The notes under the pieces are model-generated. The model searched no databases. It saw only the letters and a list, made by a program, of their open reading frames with translations, and had not been told where the DNA came from. From positions 20,458,927-20,522,926 of the forward strand of contig NC_064034.1 of assembly GCF_932526225.1 (NCBI RefSeq): 64,000 nt of DNA, written 5' to 3'. Shown one piece after another: positions 10,387 to 20,761 of the stretch; position 1 is the first letter of the stretch; each line of letters opens with the position of its first letter. The position numbers were made by a program, and so were the translations under genes. The stretch is from Nematostella vectensis. Taxonomy: Eukaryota; Cnidaria; Anthozoa; Actiniaria; Edwardsiidae.

Positions 10387-12195
10387 TTTTGGTCAATTTG
10401 CTCAAACTGCACGTCCATTTCCCATGATGCACCCCACATACAGTTGTATAGTTACATACTTTGATAGTCAAGATCAGAATTTCTGCATATTGCTGTATAT
10501 GAAATTACTAAAATATAAACAATAATACTAAAATATATGAAATTAATTAATTTCAAGGAACTGAATATGTCCTACTTTACCGAGACGGCCAAGAGGCTTT
10601 GTTCCTTCCTGGAACGTCCAAAGAGTTTTTCACCTTGGAAAAGTATAAGCAAGCAGCATTAAAGGACTACAAGCGCATAACGTTATATCTATGTACGGTC
10701 AATGACATAGAAGAATTTAGGAAAGAGGAAAGGGATAGTGACAGTTCTGAACCTGGAGCTTCTTGTCCAGTAAAGAGGAGCAACGAAAGTGATGCCTGCA
10801 TAGCAACAGAGCCACCAGCCAAGAAACTAACAACAAATCATCCAACCAACAATCATCCAGGACCTTCAGGCATAAGTACCAACAGTGGTTCTGACTGGTT
10901 TTACTATGATGAAATTGAACGTCTTTATGGCAATGATGACAGCCCTCCACCAAGCAACAACAAAACAAAATCGCCTATCCCAGAAAGCGAAGCTGGTGTT
11001 ATTGAACTATTGCAAGAAAAGGTCATCTCTGATGGGAAAATATCCATGTTCATGATCATTAGAAGGGGTACACCAGTAACCAGGGCTATCACATTGTGGC
11101 AAAGAGCAGCTAAGAAAGTTAATCCTGTTCATGTGTGTCGTGTGAAGTTTGTAGGAGAAGACGGAATCGATGATGGTGCTTTGGCACGTGAGTTTTTTTC
11201 ATGTATCATTCCCGATATAGCGAAAAAATTCTTCCCAGATGGAAGTCCTGCTTATTCTACCAATGACATTGCCACTTATAGAACAATTGGGGAAATTGTT
11301 TGCAGCTAGCTTGGGCCAGGGAGACCCAGCCCCAAACTTTCTGGCCCCCTGTGTGTTTGACACGCTGGTGTCACTTGGAGATCTTGACTACTCCAACAGC
11401 AAAGGTCTTCAAAAACATTTGACTGAAACAGAATGTAAGCTGTTGAAAAATATCAGGCAGGATATTGCCAGTAGCACTGATATTATAATTGACCATGGCT
11501 ACACAGGGCCCATAACCGATGCATGTGCTGACTCTATTCTTGCTGCTGTTACTGTCAGTATGCTCAGCAGACGGGAGTTGATGTTAAAAGAACTAAAGAA
11601 GGGAATGGAGCTGTATGGATTGGCTGACATAGTCACCAAGCACCCAAAGAAATGCAAAGGTCTGTTTGTTATGGGCCACCAAGAGGAAGTCGACGGGAAT
11701 TACTTATTTTCTCTCATGAAACCGCAGTATTCAGCTGTGGGAAGCTCTCGTCGAACCGTAGAAGAGTCAGTAATGGACAACTTCCAAGACTTCATATTCA
11801 GCCTTGAGGATAAATCACAAGTCTGTAGCTACCAAGAGGCGATGGCATGGAAAGCCTATGGTGCTGATAGAAAAGATATCGATGATGATGAAAATGAAGA
11901 CCACAATACTGATGATGGTGAACGGTTCAATGTAGTTGATCTGAGCCCAAGTGCAGTTATGGGCTGGTTAACTGGCCAAAAGCACCGAAATCTCAGCAAG
12001 GAAATCTCTCCAATTCATGTAAGGTTTGACCATGATTGCCTTAAGAGGAACCGAAAGCACACAGTTTGCTTTCCCCTTGTTGGGGCATGTGGGAGGGAGA
12101 TAACCCTTCCAGTTGCCCACATGGCATCGTTAGATACTTTTAAGCAAAACTTTTTATTAGCTTTTTGTAAGGGCCAGGCATTTTCAAAATCTTAA
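9102..12195 (+). CDS. Zinc-ribbon plus HECT domain ubiquitin ligase, G2E3-like, three exons
   Basis: HECT ligases pass ubiquitin through an active-site cysteine to a substrate. My model has exon 1 at 9102-9171 (ATG, MFCSHFGRKLGDDGSTFCVF, a zinc-ribbon-like C-x-H...C-x-x-C start, donor GTAAGA). Exon 2 is 9794-10108 (after tctctag, up to GTAATA) and exon 3 is 10558-12195 (after tttcaag). All junctions are phase 1 and the frames join cleanly. Exon 3 gives YVLLYRDGQEALFLPGTSKE, then HECT blocks CRVKFVGEDGIDDGALAREF and PAYSTNDIATYRTIGEIV. After one frameshift near 11,295 it continues with AASLGQGDPAPNFL. The C-lobe ends VGACGREITLPVAHM; the cysteine at 12,088-12,090 sits exactly seven residues before the LP proline, as in TCFNxLxLP, so the catalytic Cys is kept. 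A poly(A) signal AATAAA lies near 12,783. Apart from the frameshift this looks like a host gene or a recent copy of one. Confidence 0.75.
10348..10385 (+). repeat. (ATT)n microsatellite
   Basis: About 12 copies of ATT lie inside the second intron of the HECT gene. A shorter AAT run follows the exon 2 donor at 10,110-10,130. Confidence 0.95.
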
Positions 12196-13930
12196 AACAT
12201 ATTTTTTCAAAATGGACACTGGTACTCTCATTCTCATTTCTAGTTTTCAGTTTAATGTTCATGGCTTTTATTTCCATTAGTTTTGACTAGTAAGACATAA
12301 TTACAATGTCATTTTATGGTTGTGTTCTCACCAGCCAAATTATTATGCTCAAGTTATTGGTAGATGGTATTGTTTAGAGTGAATGCATTGAACCTGTGAA
12401 GTAAAAGTTAATACTGTAATAGTCAAATAGACACAAAAGAAAAGTAATAAATAGTCAAATATGTATTTCACGGGTTCATTGCGTTCACTCTATCGAAGTT
12501 GAATTTGGTTCAAGTATATCAGTGCTCACTCAAGCAGAAAGGTCGAAAATGCGAGGAGGTAAGGGGAACCTGGTTCAAAACCTCATTTGTTTAGCGGTGA
12601 AACACCAGCTGAAACATAATGTAAAAATTGGTCCTGGCCATATTGAAATTTGGGTAGTTACACTGAACAGATTTACTGAACAAATTGATTTTGTGATTTC
12701 ATAATGCTTCAATATGAAAGTTAACAGCTAAGTACTGTCTTGCGACACTGCCTAATCAGTATTTCCTTTATAATTATCTTTAATAAACAAGTGCATATAC
12801 AGGACACTTAGGCTATTTCAGGGATGCCGGAGCATTTTTTTGATTGGGGGCGAGGGTGTGGGCTAAGCTATGCATTTGTAGTTTTTCTATATATGTTTAG
12901 CTATATTTTGCTTTTTATCTGTATTTTTCTTTTTAAATCTTAAAGTAATTCAGAAGAAATCAAAACTTATTGAGGCAGCTCTAGCACCCCCAACCCCGGT
13001 TCCGGCACCCCTGTATTTGGCCTTGTTTATACAGATTGTGCACAGAAAGATATATGAGCTAATTTGATGAGCCTTGATGAATGCTTTATCTGTTATTGTT
13101 GTTTGTTCCTGTTCTTAATTTAGAAGTTGCAAATTATGATTTAGTTGTAATGATATTTGATTAGAGTGGGCATACTCCATCCATGAAACACATAGTACTG
13201 ATTACAGCTAAAATAGTGCTGATTAGATTTTTGAAGAATAAAAGAATATTGTTTTTAGTAATACTTGTCTATTTCATTATCCATTATCTGTAATTCATGA
13301 AGTATTATAAGAAATCATAACCTTTTTGACACATGCACAATAATAGTGTTGAGGCTGGTGCCATTCTGATTAAGGCATTAACTTATAAACAGATTTTTAA
13401 ATCATGGGAATTATTCAGTGTTGCAAGGCCTTGATGTCACATTTGTGAACAGTAACCTTTAAATTGTAAATCATGTGACAGTATATACCTATTTTCAAAA
13501 AAGCTGCAAGATAAAATGGCAATTGTCACATGGTGATTGCATGGCTAAAAGCAGTCATTTCTATGAAATAATGACAAGATAGTATGTGGTTAACCTTAAC
13601 CTCTTTTTAGTGTTCATTTTCGTGCAATTTCAAGAAGCTCAAATTTGTGTGTCGAACAGCTTTTAAGTGGTTGTAACCTTTTGGTTATGCAATCTCCTCT
13701 GACAACCATTTTTGAAATGGGCATGTTTTCCTTTTGCTAACATAACCTAATGTTTCATTTACAGTCAACTTGATCTTGACACCCTTTATATGAGAACCTC
13801 AGTGACTTATAATTCTTTTTCTGGCCTAGTGCTTTTTAATCAACTGGTTGAATCTTGCAAGTGGGTTTTTACTGAATTGTTTCCTTTATGGAAGGGACTG
13901 AGAAGGAGGGGTTCGACCTTGTTTTACGTA
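12196..13930. other. 3' UTR and intergenic DNA
   Basis: The AT-rich 3' region of the HECT gene holds AATAAA-type signals near 12,447, 12,783 and 13,236. No other open frame has recognisable content. Confidence 0.5.
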
Positions 13931-13933
13931 ATG

Positions 13934-14071
13934 TTTAAAGGCCGACAATGAGGACTTGACGGGGTTTCAAAGTCCGCGCAATTAGTTCCAGTCCGAGGCG
14001 CTAGCCGAGGACTGGAACTAATTGCAAGGACTTTGAAATCCCGTCAAGTCCGAATTGGAGGCCTTTGAACG
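13934..14071. repeat. Long imperfect palindrome
   Basis: The arm from gtttaaaggcc through ggacttgacggggtttcaaa and attagttccagtcc is repeated in inverse as ggactggaactaatt, ctttgaaatcccgtcaagtc and ggcctttgaac. The arms are about 60 bp with few mismatches around a 10-14-bp centre (gaggcgctagccga). It could fold into a cruciform, or be a small foldback element. Confidence 0.85.
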
Positions 14072-14337
14072 ACTTCAAAAACTCATTAATTATTCGGGAG
14101 GGAAAAGAAGCGAAGGAAATACATATAACAGAAATATATTGATTTATTGCATCTCCACTAAGGTTTTCAGTTTTCATAATTTTGAATGCATGAAGCACCG
14201 TTTGTTGTTCTTCAATTCCCGGACGGCTTTCTGAAACAAAAGCTATTCAAATTGTCTTTGTCTGCTATTCATGGCATTCCTAATGAGTCTAATTCATAAG
14301 TTTTATAAGTATGTTATCTTCCGAGGAATCGCATCAG

Positions 14338-14412
14338 AAACTCGGTGGCGTAATGGTATAAGACGGCGCATATAGACTGGACGGTAGGGGATCGAGTCGT
14401 GATGGAGTCATG
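14338..14412 (+). other. tRNA-like remnant (possible SINE head)
   Basis: TGGCGTAATGGTATAAGACG resembles an internal A box (TRGYnnAnnGG), and GGGGATCGAGTCG about 35 bp later resembles a degraded B box (GGTTCGANTCC). The acceptor stem does not pair convincingly, so a tRNA-derived SINE or dead tRNA gene is more likely than a working tRNA. Confidence 0.4.
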
Positions 14413-14487
14413 TATCAAAGACCTTTTTTCACTAAATTAATATTAAACTGATTATTTCTAATAATTTGATTATCATTAGCTAGTAGT

Positions 14488-14592
14488 AGTTGGAAACATG
14501 GTAGAAGTAACTGGAAATAAGGTAGAAGTAACTGGAAATAATGTAGAAGTAACTTGAAAAAGGTAGAAGTAACTGGAAATAAGGTAGAATAC
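14488..14592 (+). repeat. 21-22-bp minisatellite
   Basis: About five tandem copies of ggtagaagtaactggaaata with small changes. Confidence 0.9.
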
Positions 14593-14729
14593 AAGGTACG
14601 AGTACTTCCTCTGGTTTCAAGTTACTTCACGTGGTACAAATTACAAACAGGGATTGGTTGAATACCTCATGAATAATTAATGAGTTTTTGAAAGTTGTTT
14701 CTCAACCGTTCCTTATAAAATAATGTAAC

Positions 14730-15881
14730 TTAACAACCATTAACTGCAATGTGCAACAACTCTTCATACATCTGTAATGCTTCTCTCCAGTGTTCAGGTT
14801 TCTTCTTATTGAGACTGTGAAGAACATAACGAAAATATTCTTGGTATTCATCATCTTCGTCCTGTTGTACAAGATGAGTGTAAGCATAACTCATATCATG
14901 TTGTGAAACTGGTACAAGTAAATTATCAATACCCCCGTAACTTTCAGGAAGGTGGAAAATTGCATCAGGTCTTCCTGCTACAGTATCATGGCGGGATTTC
15001 CTTATATAGTGAGTATTCCATGAATCACCCACTCTTTTCAGATCGTTTTGAAGTAGTTCAGCAAAACAAAACCAAAGACACTCTAAATGAAGCTTGTCTG
15101 CTGTGTTGAGTACTGCTTTCTCTATCATGTCTTTGAAAAGATTCATCCACCATGTTGACCAATTTTTTCTAAGAAAGCTCCACCAGCATTCAATTCTTTG
15201 ATTTCGTGGAGATGCAACATATCTATGAGAGTTGGGATCATCCAAAAAAAAAGAATGTATACCGGCCATAGTACCATTCTCAGTTCCAAGGTCTGTGTCT
15301 AGTTCTCTGGGACAGCCACCAAGTTGTTTGAAGGCGTCCAGATAATAGGAAGCAATGTTGTCAGGATAATTATTAGATCGAGTTACATACAACCAAATGA
15401 CTTTGCGACTGAAACCATCGATACACGCATGCATCGGAAAACCGTATGGCTTAAGTTTATCGTAGCCATCAGCATGCCAAGTACTATTTGGCCCTAAGCT
15501 ACGATAAACTCTTCTTTTCAGCTTATGGGCCTTTCTCAATTCAACTCCATTTGGGTCGATTTCTTTCAGCATTTCTTGAACAACTACACGTGGTACCAGT
15601 ATACCCTTCATTCGAAGATTATGCCAAACTGACCGATATCCAACAATCGAATTTGGTCCATCCAAAAGTTCTGTAATAGCAGATCTAACGGTATTTGGAT
15701 CATACTCAAGATATCTTCTTGACATCCCCCAATCTTTAAGACGTCTTTTCAGCGTTCTGACGCTGATATTTATCCCATGACACTTCGACAGTAGTCCAAC
15801 AATGTCATCATAACTATGCCCAAGGTGAAATAATTGTGTTATGATGGTTCTTTCCTGATCTTCGCTTTCGCTGTCCGCCAT
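14730..15881 (-). CDS. DDE integrase-like protein, intact intronless ORF
   Basis: A continuous frame runs to 15,926. I prefer the internal ATG at 15,879-15,881 (MADSESEDQER), giving about 383 residues. Numbering from the upstream Met, about residues 37-68 (HSYDDIVGLLSKCHG, then NISVRTLKRRLKDWGM) form a helix-turn-helix. The catalytic RNase-H-like fold has Asp153 in STWHADGYDKLK, IDGFSRKVIWLYVTR after it, Asp210/Asp212 in CPRELDTDLGTENG and Glu246 in RNQRIECWWSFLRK. The 35-residue spacing from Asp210 to Glu246 is typical of a DD35E core. This family of integrase-core proteins is widespread in cnidarians and fish, and I cannot say whether this copy still transposes or is domesticated. No stops or frameshifts are present, which is unusual for this window. 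No matching terminal repeats are evident. Confidence 0.8.
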   Translation of the reverse strand: MADSESEDQERTIITQLFHLGHSYDDIVGLLSKCHGINISVRTLKRRLKDWGMSRRYLEYDPNTVRSAITELLDGPNSIVGYRSVWHNLRMKGILVPRVVVQEMLKEIDPNGVELRKAHKLKRRVYRSLGPNSTWHADGYDKLKPYGFPMHACIDGFSRKVIWLYVTRSNNYPDNIASYYLDAFKQLGGCPRELDTDLGTENGTMAGIHSFFLDDPNSHRYVASPRNQRIECWWSFLRKNWSTWWMNLFKDMIEKAVLNTADKLHLECLWFCFAELLQNDLKRVGDSWNTHYIRKSRHDTVAGRPDAIFHLPESYGGIDNLLVPVSQHDMSYAYTHLVQQDEDDEYQEYFRYVLHSLNKKKPEHWREALQMYEELLHIAVNGC

Positions 15882-15964
15882 TTTGAATTTGCAAATGGAG
15901 GAAGACTGGGACTTTAGCGCAACCATGAGCCCAGAATCTTTTGTCAGCGGTCTACTGTGTATTT

Positions 15965-16325
15965 CACTTCCGCCGTGGCAATTTACTTTTGTTTGTTCTG
16001 CCGTGAGTTCTGCCGTGGAGTTGCTTTCTTTTGCCGTGAGTCTGCTTTGTTCTGCCGTAATTTTTTGTTTTATGCCGTGGCTTTTTTTAATTTGCCGTGA
16101 CCCTTGTGGGCCAGGTCGTAGTTGTGTTCTGCCGTGTTCGTTGTGTTCTGCCGTGAGTTCGTTGTATTCTGCCGTGGGATTGCTTTCTTTGCCGTGAGAT
16201 GCTTTGTTCTGCCGCGAGTTTGATTTATTTTGCCGTTAGATCGCTTTCTTTTGCCGTGCGTTTGCTTTGTTCTGCCGTGGCATTTTTTAATTTGCCGTGG
16301 CTTTTTTTTAATTTGCCGTGACCCT
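15965..16325 (+). repeat. Interspersed GCCGTG minisatellite
   Basis: About 17 occurrences of gccgtg (a few gccgta or gccgcg), usually as ttctgccgtg or tttgccgtg, are separated by 10-25 bp of T-rich spacer in one strand orientation. The array begins just upstream of the integrase-like gene start, so it may overlie its promoter. Confidence 0.85.
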
Positions 16326-17017
16326 AGTTGGCCACCGTATGCCTATGAGCAATAGGCAAAAGACAAAATACAATGTTTATTTTTTCAAAGCTGCTATATT
16401 CAAATTTCCATTTGATTATAATCTTATTAAATGTATTCAAAATAAATATTGTCCTTCTCTATTTGTTTGGTAATTCCAAATTATTATTTATTTATATAAA
16501 CTGACTTGTTAAACATTTTTTAAACTAATATCTATCATTTTTCTCAAAACACTACCTGAGTACTTGGTGTTTTAATTGGTGCTGCGCTTGCCACTTCATC
16601 ACATTCTTGTCTCAGTGAGATTTCCTAAAAAAAGGACAAATAAATTCTGTATTCAGCTCAAAACAAAATAAATTCAAAAGAATACGACTAGTTAAACAGA
16701 TCAAATTAAAGAACCTCTCCATTATCTTAGAGATTTTGTATGGAGAAACTAAGGAGAATTTTTAGTTCAATCAGTTTCCATTTCAAGCCGTAATTCCGGT
16801 TTGTTTCGTAAAATAACTTCTTTTTTGCCAGATAAACTGGTAACTAAAGTTAAAAGTGATAAGTTTTGCCTATATTTTTACCAAGGATGGTTTCACAGAA
16901 AACTTTACTGAGAAAATGGTTCGGTAATAATTTTAAGAGCCCGTACAATATTGACAACACTTCGAGCGCCGTGCTTTTATCTTCAGAATAATCGCACGGA
17001 ATTACAATTTGCTTACC
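16326..17017. other. AT-rich, weak exon-like signals only
   Basis: On the minus strand, a block of about 68 bp near 16,558-16,626 is bounded by an AG after a T-run and by a GTAGTG donor, with an open reading EISLRQECDEVASAAPIKTP. Its phase does not match the exon at 17,018-17,140, so a joint gene is unproven. Confidence 0.25.
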
Positions 17018-17018
17018 T

Positions 17019-17140
17019 TCTCCTTTAGTCTTTTGATTTTTTTCTGCTTTGAACCAATTTGAAGATATGCTTGTGCTCTCTCTGCGCCGAGCAGACATAA
17101 AAGCTCCGACGTCAAAGCGGCTCTTCTTTGTTTTGCCCAT
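17019..17140 (-). CDS. Candidate first exon, unknown gene
   Basis: The ATG at 17,140 opens a basic peptide (MGKTKKSRFDVGAFMSARRR, then ESTSISSNWFKAEKNQKTKG) ending at a strong donor (GAAG/GTAAGC). It looks like the first exon of a nuclear protein or TE gene running leftwards, but no in-phase partner exon was found. The rest of the open frame to 16,850 would be intron. Confidence 0.3.
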
Positions 17141-17688
17141 CGCTCGACTTCACTGTAGACAATTATCAACCGCGGCACAGAAAAAAAATATTCTGGCGAT
17201 CCAAAAAGGTTACAAGAAAAGCAAAAAACATGATTCTTACCTTATAAATAAAGAATACAAGCAGCTCCATTAGGTGGCCATACTATTTAAATTGAAAAAG
17301 TTTGTAGAGCCGATATTTCTACTATTTTGCTACATTTTCAAGTCAGCTTTCTTTCACTAAAAATACGGGGTGCTAAAAAATCCGAGTTTAAGAAATATGC
17401 TTGTATTTGGTATCAAAATGAAGCTCTCTTATTGTAGTTTTCGTTCGCGCCAAATATTTGTTTTTGAGTAGTATCCCAGGGCACATAGCGAGCCTTTTTT
17501 TATACCCCAAGAAACTAGTTTCCAGGCTTCTATGAAAATACCGAGAGCATGCGTGATATTTTTGCGGACATTGGATATGTCCCGAAACTTGAGACAGCTG
17601 ACCCAGCGTGTATATTTTGACTCTGTTTGTCCTATTCATTTTATTCCAACCAAAGTGAGGGGTTTTCGTGTGAAAGTAAGTCAATTAG

Positions 17689-18675
17689 CTATCTTTTCCC
17701 TGTCATAAACAGAACAGAACAGAAAGTCCAAAAATATTTATCCCCTACATGCCTCAAGTTTTCCAGTTCTAATTTTCCTGATTTAACTAGTACTTGTATT
17801 ATCATAAAACAGTTATCTAGTGGGCATGTATTGCTAAGTAGGATCCCAGAACTGAAAATACTTCCCCAGGGGATAGTAATTAGGCCTGCAGTACTAGACT
17901 GAATAATTTTACTTTGATTAACTAACAGGTTAGCAACTTCAACTTCCTCATTGATATGTGACCTAAGGTGAGTTCCACTTGGACGTATATCTGGCTGGGT
18001 TAGGGGACTACCCGATGGGGGTAGGGGACTACCTGGCTGAATAAAGGAACTACTTGGTAGGGGTAGGGGACTACTTGGTAGGGGTAGGGGTGGGGGACTA
18101 GGTGGCAGGGCTAGGGGACTACCTGGCTGAATAAAGGGACTACTCGGTTGGGATGGGGGACTATGTGGCAGGGGTAGGGGACTACCTGGTGGCCCTTGTG
18201 GGTGGAAGCTAGGACTAGGCATGATGAAAGGGAGCAAATCTCTTGGAACTCTCATAGAAAAAACATCAGGAGCAATAACCCGAAACCACAAACAACTAAG
18301 GTTTGTTAAAATGTCAGCTATGAGTGTTTCATCTCTAAATACTCTCTCGATTGACACTGGACCATTGTGAGCATAAAGTATAAAGTCGCAATATCACAAG
18401 CGGTTGCATTTGAATTTGGTAATAGTAGATGTGGCCAGTCTTCAGCACACACTTTCCATTATCGATGGTGAAGCATTGTCTGTCCAGAGTTTCCTTTGGT
18501 AACGCATTGCTGCCCCCTTGAACCACCTCTTCAATAGTATGCTGCTTGAAAATTTTCAGGGACTTGATCTCCAGCAGTCCGTCTTCATCAATAAGCCCAT
18601 CAGGAGAGCAACCAAGAAAGGGAAATTTGGAATTCACCCAAAATCCTGTTCTTATAACCTTCTTAGGACGCAATA
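17689..18675 (-). pseudogene. YqaJ-like exonuclease exon with proline-rich repeats
   Basis: After an acceptor (caccttag) at 18,676 the minus strand encodes the core of a YqaJ/lambda-exonuclease-type PDDEXK nuclease: NSKFPFLGCSPDGLIDEDGL, then LEIKSLKIF (E-x-K), CFTIDNGKCVLKTGHIYYYQ and IQMQ. These hold the expected Asp, Glu-x-Lys and Gln residues. A one-base frameshift near 18,390 separates this from DFILYAHNGPVSIERVFRDE and a C-terminal extension of tandem Pro/Ser repeats (SPLPLPSS and SPFIQPGSP units, 18,000-18,190). YqaJ nucleases are common in animal DNA transposon-like genes. No upstream exon is certain. The frameshift makes this probably a pseudogene. Confidence 0.75.
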
Positions 18676-18715
18676 CTAAGGTGTGAACATATAATACACA
18701 TTTATTCAATATTTT

Positions 18716-20060
18716 TTCCTCACACAGTACAACAATTTAACAGTCTGCAACATCTATAAATAAGTGCATCATATGTATAGGTATTTTGTGGTAGCAGCCA
18801 ATGGTATGAATATTAAAAATGGGGTTATAAGGTTAGTGGCAGTTAGGTTGCAAACATAGTTGATGTTAATGAATTTAAATGATTATATAATGGTAGTAAG
18901 GGCGCTGTTGGCAATATAAAGCATTAGTATGAGATGTTATGCGGATTTTAATGATAGTTTAATGTACTGTAACCTGTAAGAACCTGTAATCTGTAAGAAC
19001 AGCGACATCGACTCTGATGAATAGTTTTAAGGGGTTAGTATGGTTATAGTTTGTTATAAATTTAAGAAGCGCAGTTTTGGGTATAGTAGTAGAACTTTTG
19101 TAATACGTAAAAAGAAGCCTTCACCAATCTGTACAAAACATAAGTATAATATTTCGTTTTTATTTTATATAATGTAATTTTAGTGTAAACAATATGACAT
19201 CTTTTCTCCTAACTACAAAATTTAGTTGTAAAAATATACCCCTGACGTGTCTTTTGTAATAACATTTGTATTAATCTGTTAAATTCAAATTTAAGAAAGA
19301 ACGACATATAATAATTAAGTTGAAATAATTAATTTAATATAACTGTTTATGTGAAACAGAACATGTACTCCTTGTATGTATGATATTTCGTTCTTACTAT
19401 TAATAAAGTTTATGAAGTAAAAGGATCTGCTTCCCTGCTAGCAGAGGCCTCTTTTCTCTGTATTTCGCTTGGCTCGGTTCGCGTGGAAAAGATACCTCTG
19501 CCATGGGTCGCAAGTTCGTTTGATCAAACCGCCGTCCACGATCGTGGACGGGAGATCCAGAGCGCATGCTCCGTTCATTAATTACTGGACAATTTTTGAG
19601 CCTTCAATGACTAGCGCATGCGTGAAGCGTATATCCGCTCTGGGATAATAAGCCCGCATTCGAAACGGCGTCCTCCGTAGAAATATCACGCGACGAATTA
19701 TAAAAGAAGCCATTCAATGCCTTGTCTTTATTCAGATTTTTCTCTCTTTTGACTTACGAGCCAATCTACCGTTTACAGCTTTTGTATATTCTTCTGGAAT
19801 TAGCTGATCTAAGTTTACCAAAAAGTTTTGTAACATTTTCTTCGAGTCCAACTGTGCGATATTTACATTGAAGAAACTCGCCTGCACAGATGTCTTTCAG
19901 ATGATTTATCCCACAAACAAGACAAAACTCATCTTTGCTGCGTTTGCTGTTCAATATTTTTAGTGGCGTTCGTGATGTCCCTCTCGGTTGCTATAGGGCC
20001 TATCGTCAGGTTGTTTACACGACAGATGTATTTTTTCTTTTGAGACAAGAAATTCATGGA
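18716..20060. other. AT-rich DNA with a repeat-like block at 19.4-19.7 kb
   Basis: From 18,716 to 19,410 I see no gene. From about 19,420 to 19,690 the composition becomes GC-rich, with nested palindromes (ctgctagcag, gtccacgatcgtggac, gcgcatgc). This looks like an interspersed repeat end. A minus-strand Cys-containing frame at 19,766-19,954 (DEFCLVCGINHLKDIC) may be an exon remnant. Confidence 0.4.
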
Positions 20061-20063
20061 ATG

Positions 20064-20760
20064 ATGTGCTTCTTGCACCAGGAGTTTTGCATGAGCTAAA
20101 ATTCTGGTGGTCTCATGTCGAAGCTATAAGCAGATTATTTCACCCAAGATTGGGGGAACGAGTGTAACAATTACATATGTCCACCTCCTTGTTTAATTAG
20201 CGCAGTTTTGTTTCATATGCAGTTCTGCAATGCTAAGGGTACTTTAATTGTGCCAGAATGGAAGTCCGCCCCATTTTGGCCATTATTGTGTTCACAGAAA
20301 CGACCTTTTGTGGATTTCGTTAAAGATTATTGGTATCTACCGAAGTTGGTTGACACATTCATTCCCGGTAGGGGGTCTGCCATGATTTATTCTAATAAGA
20401 AATCTGCTTTCTCGTGCATTCCGAAGTTCAATATGTTAGCACTGAAGTTGGATTTTTCTGGTGCCTAAATCTTGTTCTGTATTTTTGTTTTTCTTTTTTC
20501 AGATGTTTTTCAAGCCGGAGTTTGGTCGGGCAAATTAAATCTCAAGAGTGACAAATTGAAGAAGCTCGCCAAATCTCTTCCTTCTTATATTCTTAGTTGT
20601 AGAGCTGCATCAACTAATGTGAAGTATAAGAATGCCTGGCTTAGTTGGAAAAAATGGGAAAAACAAAATCTTGGTTCCAATCGGTTTCCCGTTCCACCTT
20701 TTTTATTTTGTCTATAGAGACAAAGCTGAAACATGCAAATCCCCGGCATGAGCAGAAGCA
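20064..20760 (+). pseudogene. DIRS-like element, RNase H end and tyrosine recombinase start
   Basis: The plus strand first shows a short piece, VLHELKFWWSHVEAI. It then shows KGTLIVPEWKSAPFWPLLCS, YWYLPKLVDTFIPGRGSAMI and IPKFNMLALKLDFSG, which match the end of the RNase H region of DIRS-type elements. After an intron-like gap (20,461-20,502, ending in ttttttcag) comes VFQAGVWSGKLNLKSDKLKK, then LPSYILSCRAASTNVKYKNA and WLSWKKWEKQN, the N-terminal core-binding domain of the tyrosine recombinase. The catalytic R-H-R-Y half is missing, and the sequence breaks up with a frameshift at 20,718 next to a BEL/Pao fragment on the opposite strand. Confidence 0.75.
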
Positions 20761-20761
20761 G

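Larger units (their letters stand above)
14072..14698. repeat. Inverted repeat pair around a tRNA-like block
   Basis: The sequence cttcaaaaactcattaatta at about 14,075 reappears inverted as taattaatgagtttttgaa at about 14,672. These 30-35-bp arms enclose about 560 bp holding the tRNA-like block and a minisatellite, which fits a small non-autonomous element. No clear target-site duplication is seen. Confidence 0.5.

Noticed and set aside
12060-12195. Apparent loss of the HECT catalytic cysteine (LPVAHMASL looks like LPxAHTCF with Cys to Ala)
   Set aside because: The better alignment places ACGREITLP on TCFNxLxLP. The cysteine at 12,088-12,090 sits at the correct spacing, so the catalytic residue is retained.
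14338-14412. Functional tRNA gene
   Set aside because: The B box is degraded and the acceptor stem does not pair, so only a tRNA-like remnant is claimed.
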